A stretch of DNA of 39,246 nucleotides. Origin: JANLTP01 sp031363055. Its GTDB lineage: Bacteria > Pseudomonadota > Gammaproteobacteria > Burkholderiales > Burkholderiaceae_E. Shown piece after piece: positions 24,155 to 32,335 of the stretch. The notes under the pieces were generated by a model, which worked only from the letters and a program-made list of their open reading frames with translations, was not told where the DNA came from and did not search any database. Within the stretch, counting starts at the first letter, position 1. Every line of letters begins with the position of its first letter. The position numbers and the translations under genes are program-made. Location: positions 1 through 39,246 of the forward strand of contig JANLTP010000061.1 in the NCBI GenBank assembly GCA_031363055.1. The letters are read 5' to 3'.

Positions 24155-24997
24155 ATGCGCGGACGGTTACTTGAACTACCCAACAGTCAAACGTTCGTCA
24201 AGGCCATCGGGCGACCGATCGCGGCGAGTCTGCTACTGTGCGCTGCGCTGGGCGCAATGGCCCCGAGCGCCCATGCCGGCCTTTTTGATGATGAAGAAGC
24301 GCGCAAGGCCATTATTGAAATTCGCGCCCGACTGACCGAACAGCAACGCAGCATTGACGGACTCGGCAAACAGGCGAGCGACCTTTCCGGCAAGATCGAC
24401 AAGAGTATCGAGCCAGCGATGCGCTCGCAACTCGATTTGCAGAATCAGATCGAGGCGATGCGTCAGGAGATTGCGAAACTGCGTGGTCAACTCGAGGTGC
24501 AGACCAATGAACTCGCACAGACGCAAAAGCGCCAGCGCGATGTCTACGCCGATCTCGATACCCGGCTTAAGAAATACGAGCCGAGCCAGGTTCAGGTCGA
24601 CGGCAAGACCGTGGCCGTAGACCAGAACGAGAAGCGCACTTACGAGGCTGCGTTGGCGCAGTTTCGAGCCGGCGACTTCAAAACGGCTCAGGCCGGCTTT
24701 CAGACCTTCATTGCGCAGTTTCCGGACAGTGCGTTCACGCCGAGTGCCATCTTCTGGATGGGTAGTGCACAGTTCGCCCTCAAAGACTATAAGAACACCA
24801 TCACGACCAATCAGTTGTTTCTGGGCAAATACTCGGACCATCCGCGCGCGCCCGACGCCTTACTCAATGTCGCCTACGCGCAAATTGAAACCGGCGATCG
24901 ACGTACCGCCCGCAAGACCCTGGAAACCGTGGTCGAGAAATACGCCGATACCCCGGCCGCCCAGACTGCCAAAGAGCGCATGACTTCATTGCGTTAG
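24155..24997 (+). CDS. cpoB: Cell division coordinator CpoB (YbgF)
   Basis: CpoB is a periplasmic TolA partner that ties outer-membrane constriction to PBP1B activity. The 280-residue product has a signal peptide ending SAHAG at about residue 42. A coiled-coil trimerisation region (about 50-135) follows, then a TPR domain with TYEAALAQFRAGDFKTA, PSAIFWMGSAQFALKDY and DALLNVAYAQIETGD units. AGGAG lies seven bases before the ATG. It closes the tol-pal cluster. Confidence 0.95.
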   Translation: MRGRLLELPNSQTFVKAIGRPIAASLLLCAALGAMAPSAHAGLFDDEEARKAIIEIRARLTEQQRSIDGLGKQASDLSGKIDKSIEPAMRSQLDLQNQIEAMRQEIAKLRGQLEVQTNELAQTQKRQRDVYADLDTRLKKYEPSQVQVDGKTVAVDQNEKRTYEAALAQFRAGDFKTAQAGFQTFIAQFPDSAFTPSAIFWMGSAQFALKDYKNTITTNQLFLGKYSDHPRAPDALLNVAYAQIETGDRRTARKTLETVVEKYADTPAAQTAKERMTSLR

Positions 24998-25015
24998 TGC
25001 GCGCGCCGAGCTGAT

Positions 25016-26137
25016 ATGCAGGAAACCGATCTAGTTTCAATCCATCACACCGTCGTCTGGTTGAGTTTTGCCGTGGCGGTGCTGCTGGGCGCCCTCATGA
25101 ACAAAACCAACTTTTGCACCATGGGAGCGGTGTCGGACATCATCAACATGAGCGACTGGAATCGCATGCGCATGTGGTTGTGCGCGATTGCAGTGGCCAT
25201 CGTCGGAACCCAGGCGCTCGCAGCGCTAGGCTGGCTTGACCTGAGCAAGTCGTTTTATACACAATCGTCGCTGACCTGGCTCTCGAATATCGTCGGCGGC
25301 CTGCTGTTCGGCTTCGGCATGGTGCTGGCCTCCGGTTGCGGCAGCAAGACGCTCGTGCGACTGGGTGCCGGCTCGCTCAAATCACTGGTGGTCTTCGTGG
25401 TCCTCGGCCTGTTTGCCTTCATGACCTTGCGGGGCCTGTTCGGCGTCTGGCGAGTCGCCACGGTCGACACCGTTCAGACGCTGCTGGCCAGCGGCCAGGA
25501 TCTGCCGCGCCTATTGGCCGGCAAGGAGGCTGGCGCCGGCGCGCTCGCGCAAATGCGCTGGATCTGTGCGCTGTTGATCGGTGGCGCGCTGCTGGCCTTT
25601 TGTTTTGCGAGCGCCGAATTTCGACAACGTGATTCGGTATTGGGCGGCGTCGGGGTCGGCTTGGGCATCGTCGCGATCTGGTTTATTTCAGGTCGCCTTG
25701 GCTTCGTCAGCGAACATCCTAAAACCCTCGAGGAGGCCTACCTGGCCACCAACTCAGGTCGCCCAGAGTCACTGTCGTTCGTTGCACCGATCGCCTATAC
25801 GCTCGATTGGCTGATGTTCTGGAGCGACAAAAGCAAACTCATCACGCTGGGCATTGCCAGTACGCTGGGGATGATCGCCGGTTCCGCTGTTTACGCAATC
25901 GCCACCGGGCAATTTCGCTGGGAAGGCTTTCGCGATACTGAGGACACTGCCAACCATCTGATCGGCGCCGCGCTCATGGGCATCGGTGGTGTGACCGCCC
26001 TCGGTTGCACCGTCGGACAAGGGTTGTCGGGATTGTCCACCCTCGCACTGGGCTCGATGATCGCGTTTGCGGCGATCGTTGCTGGCGCCGTATTGGCCAT
26101 GAGGTATCAGATCTGGCGCATCGAGCACATGGCCTGA
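25016..26137 (+). CDS. YeeE/YedE-family sulfur (thiosulfate) transporter
   Basis: The 373-residue product has about nine to ten membrane helices and the YeeE/YedE pattern. Three conserved cysteines sit in the repeated motifs: Cys34 (NKTNFCTMGAVSD), Cys108 (ASGCGSKTLVRLG) and Cys331 (ALGCTVGQGLSG). Characterised YeeE proteins pass thiosulfate along such a cysteine line. It starts 18 bp after cpoB, so it may be read from the tol-pal operon, although no functional tie is known. No TusA-like partner gene is adjacent. Other sulfur species such as selenite-type or sulfide substrates cannot be excluded. Confidence 0.82.
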   Translation: MQETDLVSIHHTVVWLSFAVAVLLGALMNKTNFCTMGAVSDIINMSDWNRMRMWLCAIAVAIVGTQALAALGWLDLSKSFYTQSSLTWLSNIVGGLLFGFGMVLASGCGSKTLVRLGAGSLKSLVVFVVLGLFAFMTLRGLFGVWRVATVDTVQTLLASGQDLPRLLAGKEAGAGALAQMRWICALLIGGALLAFCFASAEFRQRDSVLGGVGVGLGIVAIWFISGRLGFVSEHPKTLEEAYLATNSGRPESLSFVAPIAYTLDWLMFWSDKSKLITLGIASTLGMIAGSAVYAIATGQFRWEGFRDTEDTANHLIGAALMGIGGVTALGCTVGQGLSGLSTLALGSMIAFAAIVAGAVLAMRYQIWRIEHMA

Positions 26138-26158
26138 CGCTACGCGCCGCGCAGCTAT

Positions 26159-26542
26159 TCAGCCGCGCACAAACAAGGTGACCAACGCATCGGCGCCGAC
26201 TTGCGCACTCCAGTGACCATGCACGCTTGCATCGAACGTCGCGTTAGCCGGCAAGAAGTCAGCCGAGTAGAAATGATCGCCCGGACCAAAGATGCGTGAG
26301 CTACCGTCTTGCAAGCCGATTTCCATCAGACCGCGCAAGATGAACACCCACTGGGGCGCGCCGGTGCAATGAAGCTGGCTGCGAAAGCCGACCGGACTTT
26401 CGCGCAACTGATAACCTCCCGAGGTAAACAGATCGGAGAGCATCGACTGTGGAGTGCCATTTTCAAGTGCAACGATCGACTCGCGAAAGCGGGCGCGGCC
26501 ATCAATATCGGTGAATAATTCGATTTTCTTGAATGCGGCCAT
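26159..26542 (-). CDS. Small cupin-fold protein
   Basis: The 127-residue product, read from the ATG at 26542 (AGGA ten bases upstream), has the two cupin strand motifs around residues 58-75 (HCTGAPQWVFILRGLMEIG) and 86-108 (GPGDHFYSADFLP with a later HGHWS). Metal-binding His residues are plausible, but the first motif does not match the usual HxH pattern. The frame extends much further upstream without homology, so the internal ATG is preferred. Its partner pathway is unknown. It diverges from the DUF3617 gene with 70 bp between. Confidence 0.7.
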   Translation of the reverse strand: MAAFKKIELFTDIDGRARFRESIVALENGTPQSMLSDLFTSGGYQLRESPVGFRSQLHCTGAPQWVFILRGLMEIGLQDGSSRIFGPGDHFYSADFLPANATFDASVHGHWSAQVGADALVTLFVRG

Positions 26543-26612
26543 TAAAAGTATCCTGTTGCAAGGATTCAAGCGTTGATCCAACACCGTTGACGTACCTGAG
26601 GACAAGACTAAC

Positions 26613-27137
26613 ATGACCCCTACCCGACTCGCCGTTGCGCTATCCAGCCTTTTGCTTGCGAGCGTTTTTGCAGCGCCCTCGTGGGCCCAGGACTTCCCCG
26701 CGCGCAAGCCCGGCCTATGGGAGGTCAATATGCAAATGGAAGGTAGCCCGGCGAAACTTGCCAAGCACTGCGTCGACGAAAAGACCGACAAGCAGATGCA
26801 GCAAATGGGCCAGGGCATGAATCCGCAATGTCAGCCCGGCACTCAAAAGCGCGACGGCAATACCTATCTGTTCGAGCAGGAATGCAAATTCGGCAACTCC
26901 GTGGTCGCCACCCGCTCGATGACCAAAGGCGATTTTCAATCGAAGTTCCAGACCGAAATCGAGAGCCGCTTCACGCCACCGATCAATGGCAAGGCGAACT
27001 CCAAAACCGTCCTCGACGCCAAATGGGCCGGCGCCTGCCCGAGTGGCTGGAAACCGGGTGACATCGAGCTGTCGGGTGGCATCCGGATGAACGTCAATGA
27101 CATGATGCAAGGGGCTGGCAAAGTGCCGAAGAAGTAG
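26613..27137 (+). CDS. Exported DUF3617-domain protein
   Basis: The 174-residue product has a signal peptide ending SWAQ near residue 26. The mature start FPARKPGLWEVNMQME is the hallmark of DUF3617, a periplasmic family of unknown function. Four cysteines (in KHCVDE, NPQCQPG, QECKF and GACPSGW) could form two disulfides. GAGGA lies about 11 bases upstream of the ATG. Confidence 0.85.
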   Translation: MTPTRLAVALSSLLLASVFAAPSWAQDFPARKPGLWEVNMQMEGSPAKLAKHCVDEKTDKQMQQMGQGMNPQCQPGTQKRDGNTYLFEQECKFGNSVVATRSMTKGDFQSKFQTEIESRFTPPINGKANSKTVLDAKWAGACPSGWKPGDIELSGGIRMNVNDMMQGAGKVPKK

Positions 27138-27152
27138 GCCGAGTCCCGTCGT

Positions 27153-27182
27153 TTGACCCGGCCAGCACCATCATCATATAAT
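27153..27182 (+). promoter_or_regulatory. Sigma-70 promoter of tRNA-Lys
   Basis: TTGACC (27153-27158) and a perfect TATAAT (27177-27182) are separated by 18 bp. Transcription would start about 7-8 bases before the mature tRNA 5' end at 27197. Confidence 0.75.
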
Positions 27183-27196
27183 CGAGGGCTTGCCAA

Positions 27197-27272
27197 GGGT
27201 CGTTAGCTCAGTTGGTAGAGCAGCGGACTTTTAATCCGTTGGTCGCAGGTTCAAGTCCTGCACGGCCTACCA
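27197..27272 (+). tRNA. tRNA-Lys (anticodon UUU)
   Basis: The 76-nt gene folds as a full cloverleaf. The seven-pair acceptor stem (GGGTCGT with ACGGCCT) has one G-U at position 1 and one U-G at position 4. The D-arm has GCTCAGTTGGTAGAGC. The anticodon TTT is at 27230-27232 in the loop CTTTTAA, the T-arm has GCAGGTTCAAGTCCTGC, and CCA is encoded. It is close to E. coli tRNA-Lys, decodes AAA and AAG, and has its own promoter and a hairpin terminator downstream. Confidence 0.98.
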
Positions 27273-27595
27273 AAATTTTTGAAACCAACAATAAAACGGG
27301 CAAACAGAAAAGAAAATCAAAGACACAACTTAAAGGCAACAAAAATCCACTAAACGCCTTCAGGAACTGTTTGCAAATAAAAATCGTTTGGAAGTACTCG
27401 TTTGAAGGGCTTGACGCTTGGGTGTCGAGCCCTTTCTGTTTTGGCGAATGGTGTCGATTTAGCAGTGTCGGAATTCATGGACAAATTCCAGACCAGCGAT
27501 CCGGTTTCCGGCACCGGGTATCAGGTGTGCATGTACCGGTGTCCCGATATAGGAAAAAGTCGCGGATGTACCAGCCCAGAACGTAGGACCGCCGA
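27273..27595. other. Spacer between tRNA-Lys and the Ig-repeat gene
   Basis: The first 130 bp are strikingly A-rich compared with the surrounding DNA and hold no gene. A hairpin terminator follows at 27405-27441. The last 150 bp contain a short inverted repeat CCGGT/ACCGG (27501-27517) and an AGGA ribosome site before the ATG at 27596. I see no integrase, no copy of the tRNA 3' end and no clear promoter boxes. Confidence 0.5.
27405..27441 (+). terminator. Hairpin terminator downstream of tRNA-Lys
   Basis: AAGGGCTTGAC (27405-27415) pairs with GTCGAGCCCTT (27424-27434) to give an eleven-pair stem, with one T-G wobble, around an eight-base loop. A T-rich stretch follows. Confidence 0.7.
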
Positions 27596-29950
27596 ATGGC
27601 AAATCAGGCTTCTCAAGCAATTCAGGCAATTCAGGCAATTCAGGCAATTCAGTCCACTCAGTCAAGTCAGAAAACGCCAGGAATTCCGCAAAATTCGTCG
27701 CAACTGGACCAACCGTCGCACGCCGTTGATGAGTCCGCTCGCCCGAAATCGCCCAAAACAGCGCCTGTGTTGCTGGCTCAAGTCACGCTGGTCAATCCCG
27801 AGTTCGCCGATGAGCCCAATGAGGTAGTGTCGACGGCGCAAGAGCTGAGTCAGGTCAGCCGGTTGCGGCTCATCGATCTGATTGAACCGACCTTGCATGA
27901 TGAGGATCGCCCCGGTACGGTTCGCATTGCCGAGGTTGACGATTCGCTTCTATCCGATCAACTGTCGAACGCGGGCGCCAGCGCTCTGGTTGCATTGGCA
28001 CCGGTGGCGGCGATTCCCTGGGCAGCGATTGCCGGCGTTGCCGCCGCTGGCACGGTCGGCGCCGCGTCCGGCACGGGCACGAGCACGGGCACTGGAAACA
28101 CCAGTTCCGCTTCGTCAACGACAAGTACAATCGGCTCAACGGGCAACGCAAGCGCCCATTCAGGCGCCGCTGGAACGCTCGATGCAGTGGCCTCCGACAA
28201 TGTCATCAACGCGCGTGAAGCCTCCGAGTCAACGTCGATCGGCGGTCGTGGTGTCAGCGCGAACGCGCAGTTATCGGTCAAAATCAAACAATTCGCCGCC
28301 GATGGTGTCACCATTGTTCGCGAGGTCACGGTCGATTCCGTCGCCGTTCATGCGGACGGTACCTGGCAGTTGCCCATCGACGTGGTTGCCCAGCTCGGCG
28401 ACGGTCAGTACAGCGTCACGGCGGTAACCGTTTCACCGCAAGGCGATCGCGCCGAAGCCATCCAGTCGTTCGTGATCGACCGCGCAGCACCAGCGGCACC
28501 GGCGGTCCTCGCGATCAGTGGCGTCATCACCGACACGACACCGACCGTTGCCGGCATCAACGCCTTGCACGGTGATCATATTCAGGTCGTCAGCCCGACC
28601 GGCGAAATCATGAATACGGCCGTTGCAGCCGACGGCACTTGGAGTGTCACGCCCGCCATTGCACTGGCCGCTGGCGGACCGCGAAGTTTTGTGATTTCCG
28701 CGTCCGATGACGCTGGCAATATCAGCGCTCCAACCTTTCTGGCGGTGTCGATCACCCCTGTGATCGTACTAAGTGCTGCCATCGCCTCTAGCGCCGATTC
28801 GGGAACGTCCGGCGACGCACTGACCAATCAAACCCGACCGACGTTGACGGGCACCGGCAAACCAGGCGCAAGTATTACCATTGCCACGTCCGCTGGCGAG
28901 GTGCTGAGTACGACCGTTGGCGACGATGGCCAATGGCGCGCGTCGCTGAATTCGGCCCTGGCCGAGGGGGGGCCGCAAAAGCTCAGCGTGAGCTCGGTTG
29001 ATGCGAACGGCCTTACGACGTCCGTGTCGGTACCGATCATTATTGATACGACCGCACCGCTCGCGATCACGGCGGCGCTCAAGCCCGGCAGTGATAGCGG
29101 CGTGATCGGCGATAACTTGACCAATGACAGCACGCCGAGCCTGTTCGGCGTGGCGGCCAGCCCGGGTGATATCGTCCGCGTTACCAGCCCGACCGGTGAG
29201 ATCATGCCGACGGTAGTCGGCCTGGACGGCCGCTGGAGCGTGACCCCCGCGATCGCCTTGTCGGGCTCGGGTAGCCAGGAGTTTCAGATCACTGTCAGCG
29301 ATGCCGCGGGCAACGCCGGTCCGACCAGCACGCTGGTGCTGAGCCTGGATACGATCGCACCGGCGGCGCCTCAGGCGGGCCTTGATCTCGCCTACGCGCA
29401 AGGCGCAACAGTAAGCGGCCATACCCTCACGAACAAGCCAACCATTTCCGGTCATGGCGCCGCGCCCGACAGCCTCATTACCGTGGTCAGCCCGATCGGT
29501 GAGGTCATGACCGTTACACCGTTCGCCGATGGCACCTGGTGTGTCACCGCGCAAAATGAACTGGCCAGCGGCGGCCCCTATGTGTTCAAAGTGACTGCTG
29601 GCGATAGTGCCGGCAACGTCAGCCCGATAACAACAGTTTCGGTCATCGTTGACGCCCCGCTCGCTTCGGATTTCACAACACCGTTCTCCTGGACACTGTC
29701 AACACCGGGCGCGACGACGTTCGAGTTGGTCATGGTCAACGATTCGCTGGTGCTCGTCACTTCAATACAGGGCAATCAGGCCATGGCCGATCAAGCGACA
29801 ACCGATCACTCCACGACTGCGTCTGCGTCTCCGTCTCCGTCTCCGTCTGCGTCTGTGTCTGCGTCTGCGTCTATGTCTGTGTCAGGCACGTCGGCATTCA
29901 GTTCGCTGGCTCATATCCTGCCTAATGACGGATCAATGGCAACGATCTGA
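27596..29950 (+). CDS. Large Ig-like repeat protein, probable secreted adhesin
   Basis: The 784-residue protein begins with a QAI repeat (residues 8-19). A 70-residue unassigned domain follows (about 56-125), then a hydrophobic Ala/Val/Gly segment (129-158) and a Ser/Thr/Gly linker. Five bacterial Ig-like modules occupy about 202-296, 297-388, 389-487, 488-589 and 590-687, recognised by recurring SPTGE, DGTW and AGN motifs. The C-terminus is a low-complexity Ser/Pro/Ala tail (741-764). Cysteine is almost absent (Cys649 only), typical of such stacks. There is no Sec signal, LPXTG, RTX repeat or autotransporter barrel, so the export route is unclear; type I secretion is a guess. Simple repeats at both ends set it apart from its neighbours. 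Confidence 0.75.
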   Translation: MANQASQAIQAIQAIQAIQSTQSSQKTPGIPQNSSQLDQPSHAVDESARPKSPKTAPVLLAQVTLVNPEFADEPNEVVSTAQELSQVSRLRLIDLIEPTLHDEDRPGTVRIAEVDDSLLSDQLSNAGASALVALAPVAAIPWAAIAGVAAAGTVGAASGTGTSTGTGNTSSASSTTSTIGSTGNASAHSGAAGTLDAVASDNVINAREASESTSIGGRGVSANAQLSVKIKQFAADGVTIVREVTVDSVAVHADGTWQLPIDVVAQLGDGQYSVTAVTVSPQGDRAEAIQSFVIDRAAPAAPAVLAISGVITDTTPTVAGINALHGDHIQVVSPTGEIMNTAVAADGTWSVTPAIALAAGGPRSFVISASDDAGNISAPTFLAVSITPVIVLSAAIASSADSGTSGDALTNQTRPTLTGTGKPGASITIATSAGEVLSTTVGDDGQWRASLNSALAEGGPQKLSVSSVDANGLTTSVSVPIIIDTTAPLAITAALKPGSDSGVIGDNLTNDSTPSLFGVAASPGDIVRVTSPTGEIMPTVVGLDGRWSVTPAIALSGSGSQEFQITVSDAAGNAGPTSTLVLSLDTIAPAAPQAGLDLAYAQGATVSGHTLTNKPTISGHGAAPDSLITVVSPIGEVMTVTPFADGTWCVTAQNELASGGPYVFKVTAGDSAGNVSPITTVSVIVDAPLASDFTTPFSWTLSTPGATTFELVMVNDSLVLVTSIQGNQAMADQATTDHSTTASASPSPSPSASVSASASMSVSGTSAFSSLAHILPNDGSMATI
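27617..27652 (+). repeat. Four 9-bp in-frame repeats at the 5' end of the Ig gene
   Basis: Four perfect copies of GCAATTCAG encode Ala-Ile-Gln from the eighth codon on; related CAG-ending triplets continue on both sides. Confidence 0.95.
29821..29880 (+). repeat. Ten GTCTNN hexamers near the 3' end of the Ig gene
   Basis: Ten consecutive hexamers beginning GTCT encode alternating Ser with Ala, Pro, Val or Met. Three adjacent copies are identical (GTCTCC). The same hexamer, reverse-complemented, occurs at 9222-9257. Confidence 0.9.
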
Positions 29951-29981
29951 AGCGGGTGCTGAAGCGGGTTTGAAGCGGGTG
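29947..29981 (+). repeat. 12-bp repeat across the Ig-gene stop codon
   Basis: Three near-identical units of CTGAAGCGGGTG start over the TGA at 29948-29950 and continue into the spacer. Confidence 0.85.
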
Positions 29982-30134
29982 CGGCGGCAGTACCGACGTC
30001 CTGCCGCGCCAGCAGAAGTCTTGGGTATTCTGAATATTTCGCAGCTTATCAGCCACATTTGTTCCAAAGATTGCGACATATTTGCTGGTGAACCGCGCAT
30101 TTTTGGTTAGTCTGCAAAAAACGCTTTGGAACTG

Positions 30135-30956
30135 ATGAAACACCCCAACGGAAGTAAAAAGCAAGAACCGGCTGGCGCCATGACGTCTGCGATCAAGGCG
30201 CCACCAGCCTGGATGATGCTGCTTGAAGGCCGTGCCCCGTGGGAGCTGGCCGTGACCTTTGCTGCCTGGCCGTGGCTGTCGCGTCTGCCGCGCGGTGATG
30301 GCCATCCGGTGTTGGTGTTTCCCGGCCTGGCTGCCAACGATCTGAGCACCATTCCCCTGCGCGGCTTCTTGCGCGCGCTCAACTACGACCCCTACCCGTG
30401 GAACTATGGGCTGAATTTCGGGCCCCGTACCGGCGTTCTGAAGGGCTGTATCGAGCACGTCAAGGAGTTGTCAGCGCAGCGAAAAATGTCGGTCAGTCTG
30501 GTCGGCTGGAGTCTCGGCGGCATCTATGCGCGCGAGGTTGCCAAGCAGATTCCGGGCAAGGTACGGATGGTCATCACGCTGGGTACACCGTTCGATGGTC
30601 CGGCCGATGCGACCAATGCCGGGCGCCTCTTCAAGGTGCTCAGCGGCATCGATCCGAAGGCGCATCCGGATCGTGATCGGATTCGCCAATTGCCACCGGT
30701 GCCGACTACCTCGATCCTGTCGAAGACCGACGGTGTAGTGGCCTGGCAGACCAGCGTGAATCCGCACAGCGCCAAATCTGAAACCATCGAAATCACCGCC
30801 AGCCATATGGGCATGGGCGCCAACCCGCTATCGTTTTACGCCATCGCCGATCGCCTCGCGCAACCCGAAGGCCAGTGGCGCGCATTTCAGAATGATGGCT
30901 TTCGTCGCCCCTTTTTCAAGACCGGCCACCCGACTGAACATGCAGATTCCAAGTAA
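30135..30956 (+). CDS. Alpha/beta hydrolase (esterase/lipase-like)
   Basis: The 273-residue product has the alpha/beta-hydrolase core: PVLVFPGLAANDL for the oxyanion region near residues 58-70, the nucleophile elbow GWSLGG with Ser126, and LGTPFDGPAD after it. A conserved SKTDGVVAW and a His in ASHMGMG suggest the remaining triad members. No signal peptide is visible, so it should act in the cytoplasm or on the membrane face. The ATG at 30135 is chosen over a TTG at 30126 and an ATG at 30180; none has a strong ribosome site. It overlaps the next hydrolase gene by 17 bp. The substrate is unknown, perhaps an acyl ester. Confidence 0.8.
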   Translation: MKHPNGSKKQEPAGAMTSAIKAPPAWMMLLEGRAPWELAVTFAAWPWLSRLPRGDGHPVLVFPGLAANDLSTIPLRGFLRALNYDPYPWNYGLNFGPRTGVLKGCIEHVKELSAQRKMSVSLVGWSLGGIYAREVAKQIPGKVRMVITLGTPFDGPADATNAGRLFKVLSGIDPKAHPDRDRIRQLPPVPTTSILSKTDGVVAWQTSVNPHSAKSETIEITASHMGMGANPLSFYAIADRLAQPEGQWRAFQNDGFRRPFFKTGHPTEHADSK

Positions 30957-31863
30957 CGGTCTTTCGTTCGAGGTCGATGATTACCCGGCGATCGTATCCG
31001 GCAACGCCGAGGACACAACACCGATTCTGTTGATCATGGGTCTGGGCATGCCGCGCACCGCCTGGCCCCTGCCGTTGATACAGGCGCTGAACCAGGGCGG
31101 CCGACGGGTGCTGCGTTTTGATAATCGCGATGCCGGCCTGTCTTCAAAACTCAGCGCCTGGGGCAAACCCAATGTGCTCGTCAGCAGCCTCAAGCACATG
31201 ATGGGTTGGCCGGTCAGCAGCGCCTACCAGCTCGATGACATGGCGCTTGACGTCATTGGTCTGCTCGATGCGCTGGCGCTACCCCGTGCCCATATTGTCG
31301 GTGTCTCGATGGGCGGCATGATTGGCCAACTGCTGGCCGCCGATCATACGAGTCGAGTCGCCAGTTTCACTTGCATCATGTCGAGTTCCGGTGCACGCGG
31401 CTTGCCGCAGCCGACCGCTGCGACCCGAATGGTCTTGCTGTCGCGGCCGGCCAGCAAGGCGCCGCAGGCGATTGTTGATCATTATGTGAAAGTGCTCAAG
31501 GTCATCGGCAGCCAGAAATATGCGCCGAGCGACGACGAAATGCGTACTCGCATTCGCGATAACCTGGCGCCCTACTACTTTCCGCTCGGGACCGCCCGGC
31601 AATTGGTGGCGATCGTCGCCAACGGTGATCGCAGCAGCAAGCTCGCCCACATCAAGTGTCCGGTGCAGATCATTCACGGCAGCGCCGACCCGCTGATCCC
31701 GGTGCAGGCCGCTCATGATCTGCATAAGAAGATTCCAGGCTCGGCTCTGGAGATCATTGATGCCATGGCTCACGACATGCCACCCGCCTTGCTGGGTCAG
31801 TTGGCAAGCCTGATTCTACGAAATGCCGATCGGGCCAAGCAGCTACGTTCGGTTGCAGATTAG
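30940..31863 (+). CDS. Alpha/beta hydrolase
   Basis: The 307-residue product has the oxyanion segment LLIMGLGMPRTAW (residues 30-42), RFDNRDAGLS, and the elbow GVSMGG with Ser123. The likely triad Asp is in GSADPLIP and the His in AMAHDMP. This pattern is common among epoxide-hydrolase-like and esterase members of the family. The ATG at 30940 lies inside the previous hydrolase gene, so translation is probably coupled. The frame is open further upstream, but that part matches the other gene in another frame. The substrate is unknown. Confidence 0.82.
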   Translation: MQIPSNGLSFEVDDYPAIVSGNAEDTTPILLIMGLGMPRTAWPLPLIQALNQGGRRVLRFDNRDAGLSSKLSAWGKPNVLVSSLKHMMGWPVSSAYQLDDMALDVIGLLDALALPRAHIVGVSMGGMIGQLLAADHTSRVASFTCIMSSSGARGLPQPTAATRMVLLSRPASKAPQAIVDHYVKVLKVIGSQKYAPSDDEMRTRIRDNLAPYYFPLGTARQLVAIVANGDRSSKLAHIKCPVQIIHGSADPLIPVQAAHDLHKKIPGSALEIIDAMAHDMPPALLGQLASLILRNADRAKQLRSVAD

Positions 31864-31896
31864 ACAGCCGCTCCGACTGACACTCTGTCGGCTAAC

Positions 31897-31920
31897 CTGG
31901 CTACCAATCTGGCTACCGAT
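31897..31920. repeat. Two 12-bp repeats between hydrolase and zinc-ribbon genes
   Basis: CTGGCTACCRAT occurs twice in tandem with a partial third copy; it lies just past the end of the leftward zinc-ribbon gene. Confidence 0.7.
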
Positions 31921-31931
31921 CTGGATGACAC

Positions 31932-32219
31932 TCAGGTCGTCGACGGGCTGGCAGTCGCAGCCTGCGCGGTCTCTTTCTGCTTCTCCAAGGCGCCCTGAAT
32001 TTCCGCGTCGGGCGGATAGTGATACCAATCCGGATGCGGCGAATGCTCGGCACACGCCGGACACTGCGTGGTTGGCCATCGAATGCCGCAGCCGGGGCAA
32101 ACGCCACCGGTCCAGAAGGTGTGCCAGCGGGTACCGCAGGTCGGCGTGCAATCCCAGCGATCGTCCGCCTTGGGACGATATTCGCATCGAGGACAGTAGA
32201 TTTCAGGATTCAACGCCAT
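31932..32219 (-). CDS. Small zinc-ribbon protein with eight cysteines
   Basis: The 95-residue product has four cysteine pairs, Cys9/12, Cys24/28, Cys41/44 and Cys53/56, which could bind two zinc ions as a double ribbon. Between them are conserved-looking aromatic positions (CGTRWHTFWTGGVCPGC). The motif ends SPHPDWYH, and a charged tail follows (EIQGALEKQKETAQAA). I recall this cysteine and DWYH arrangement in uncharacterised proteins from several phyla, but no function is known to me. It stands alone on the minus strand, in the spacer between the hydrolases and cardiolipin synthase. Confidence 0.8.
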   Translation of the reverse strand: MALNPEIYCPRCEYRPKADDRWDCTPTCGTRWHTFWTGGVCPGCGIRWPTTQCPACAEHSPHPDWYHYPPDAEIQGALEKQKETAQAATASPSTT

Positions 32220-32335
32220 GATGAAAATACTAACAGGTGACGCGTCCCATGCACGAGACGCGACTCATGCACGGTGTCGCGATAGCCGCGCAGCCGTTAC
32301 ACTGACCGTTTCTGACTGAGCGCTGGCGAAGATCG

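Noticed and set aside
27212..27586. Open frame beginning inside tRNA-Lys
   Set aside because: It overlaps the tRNA and its terminator and has no domain, so it is a chance frame.
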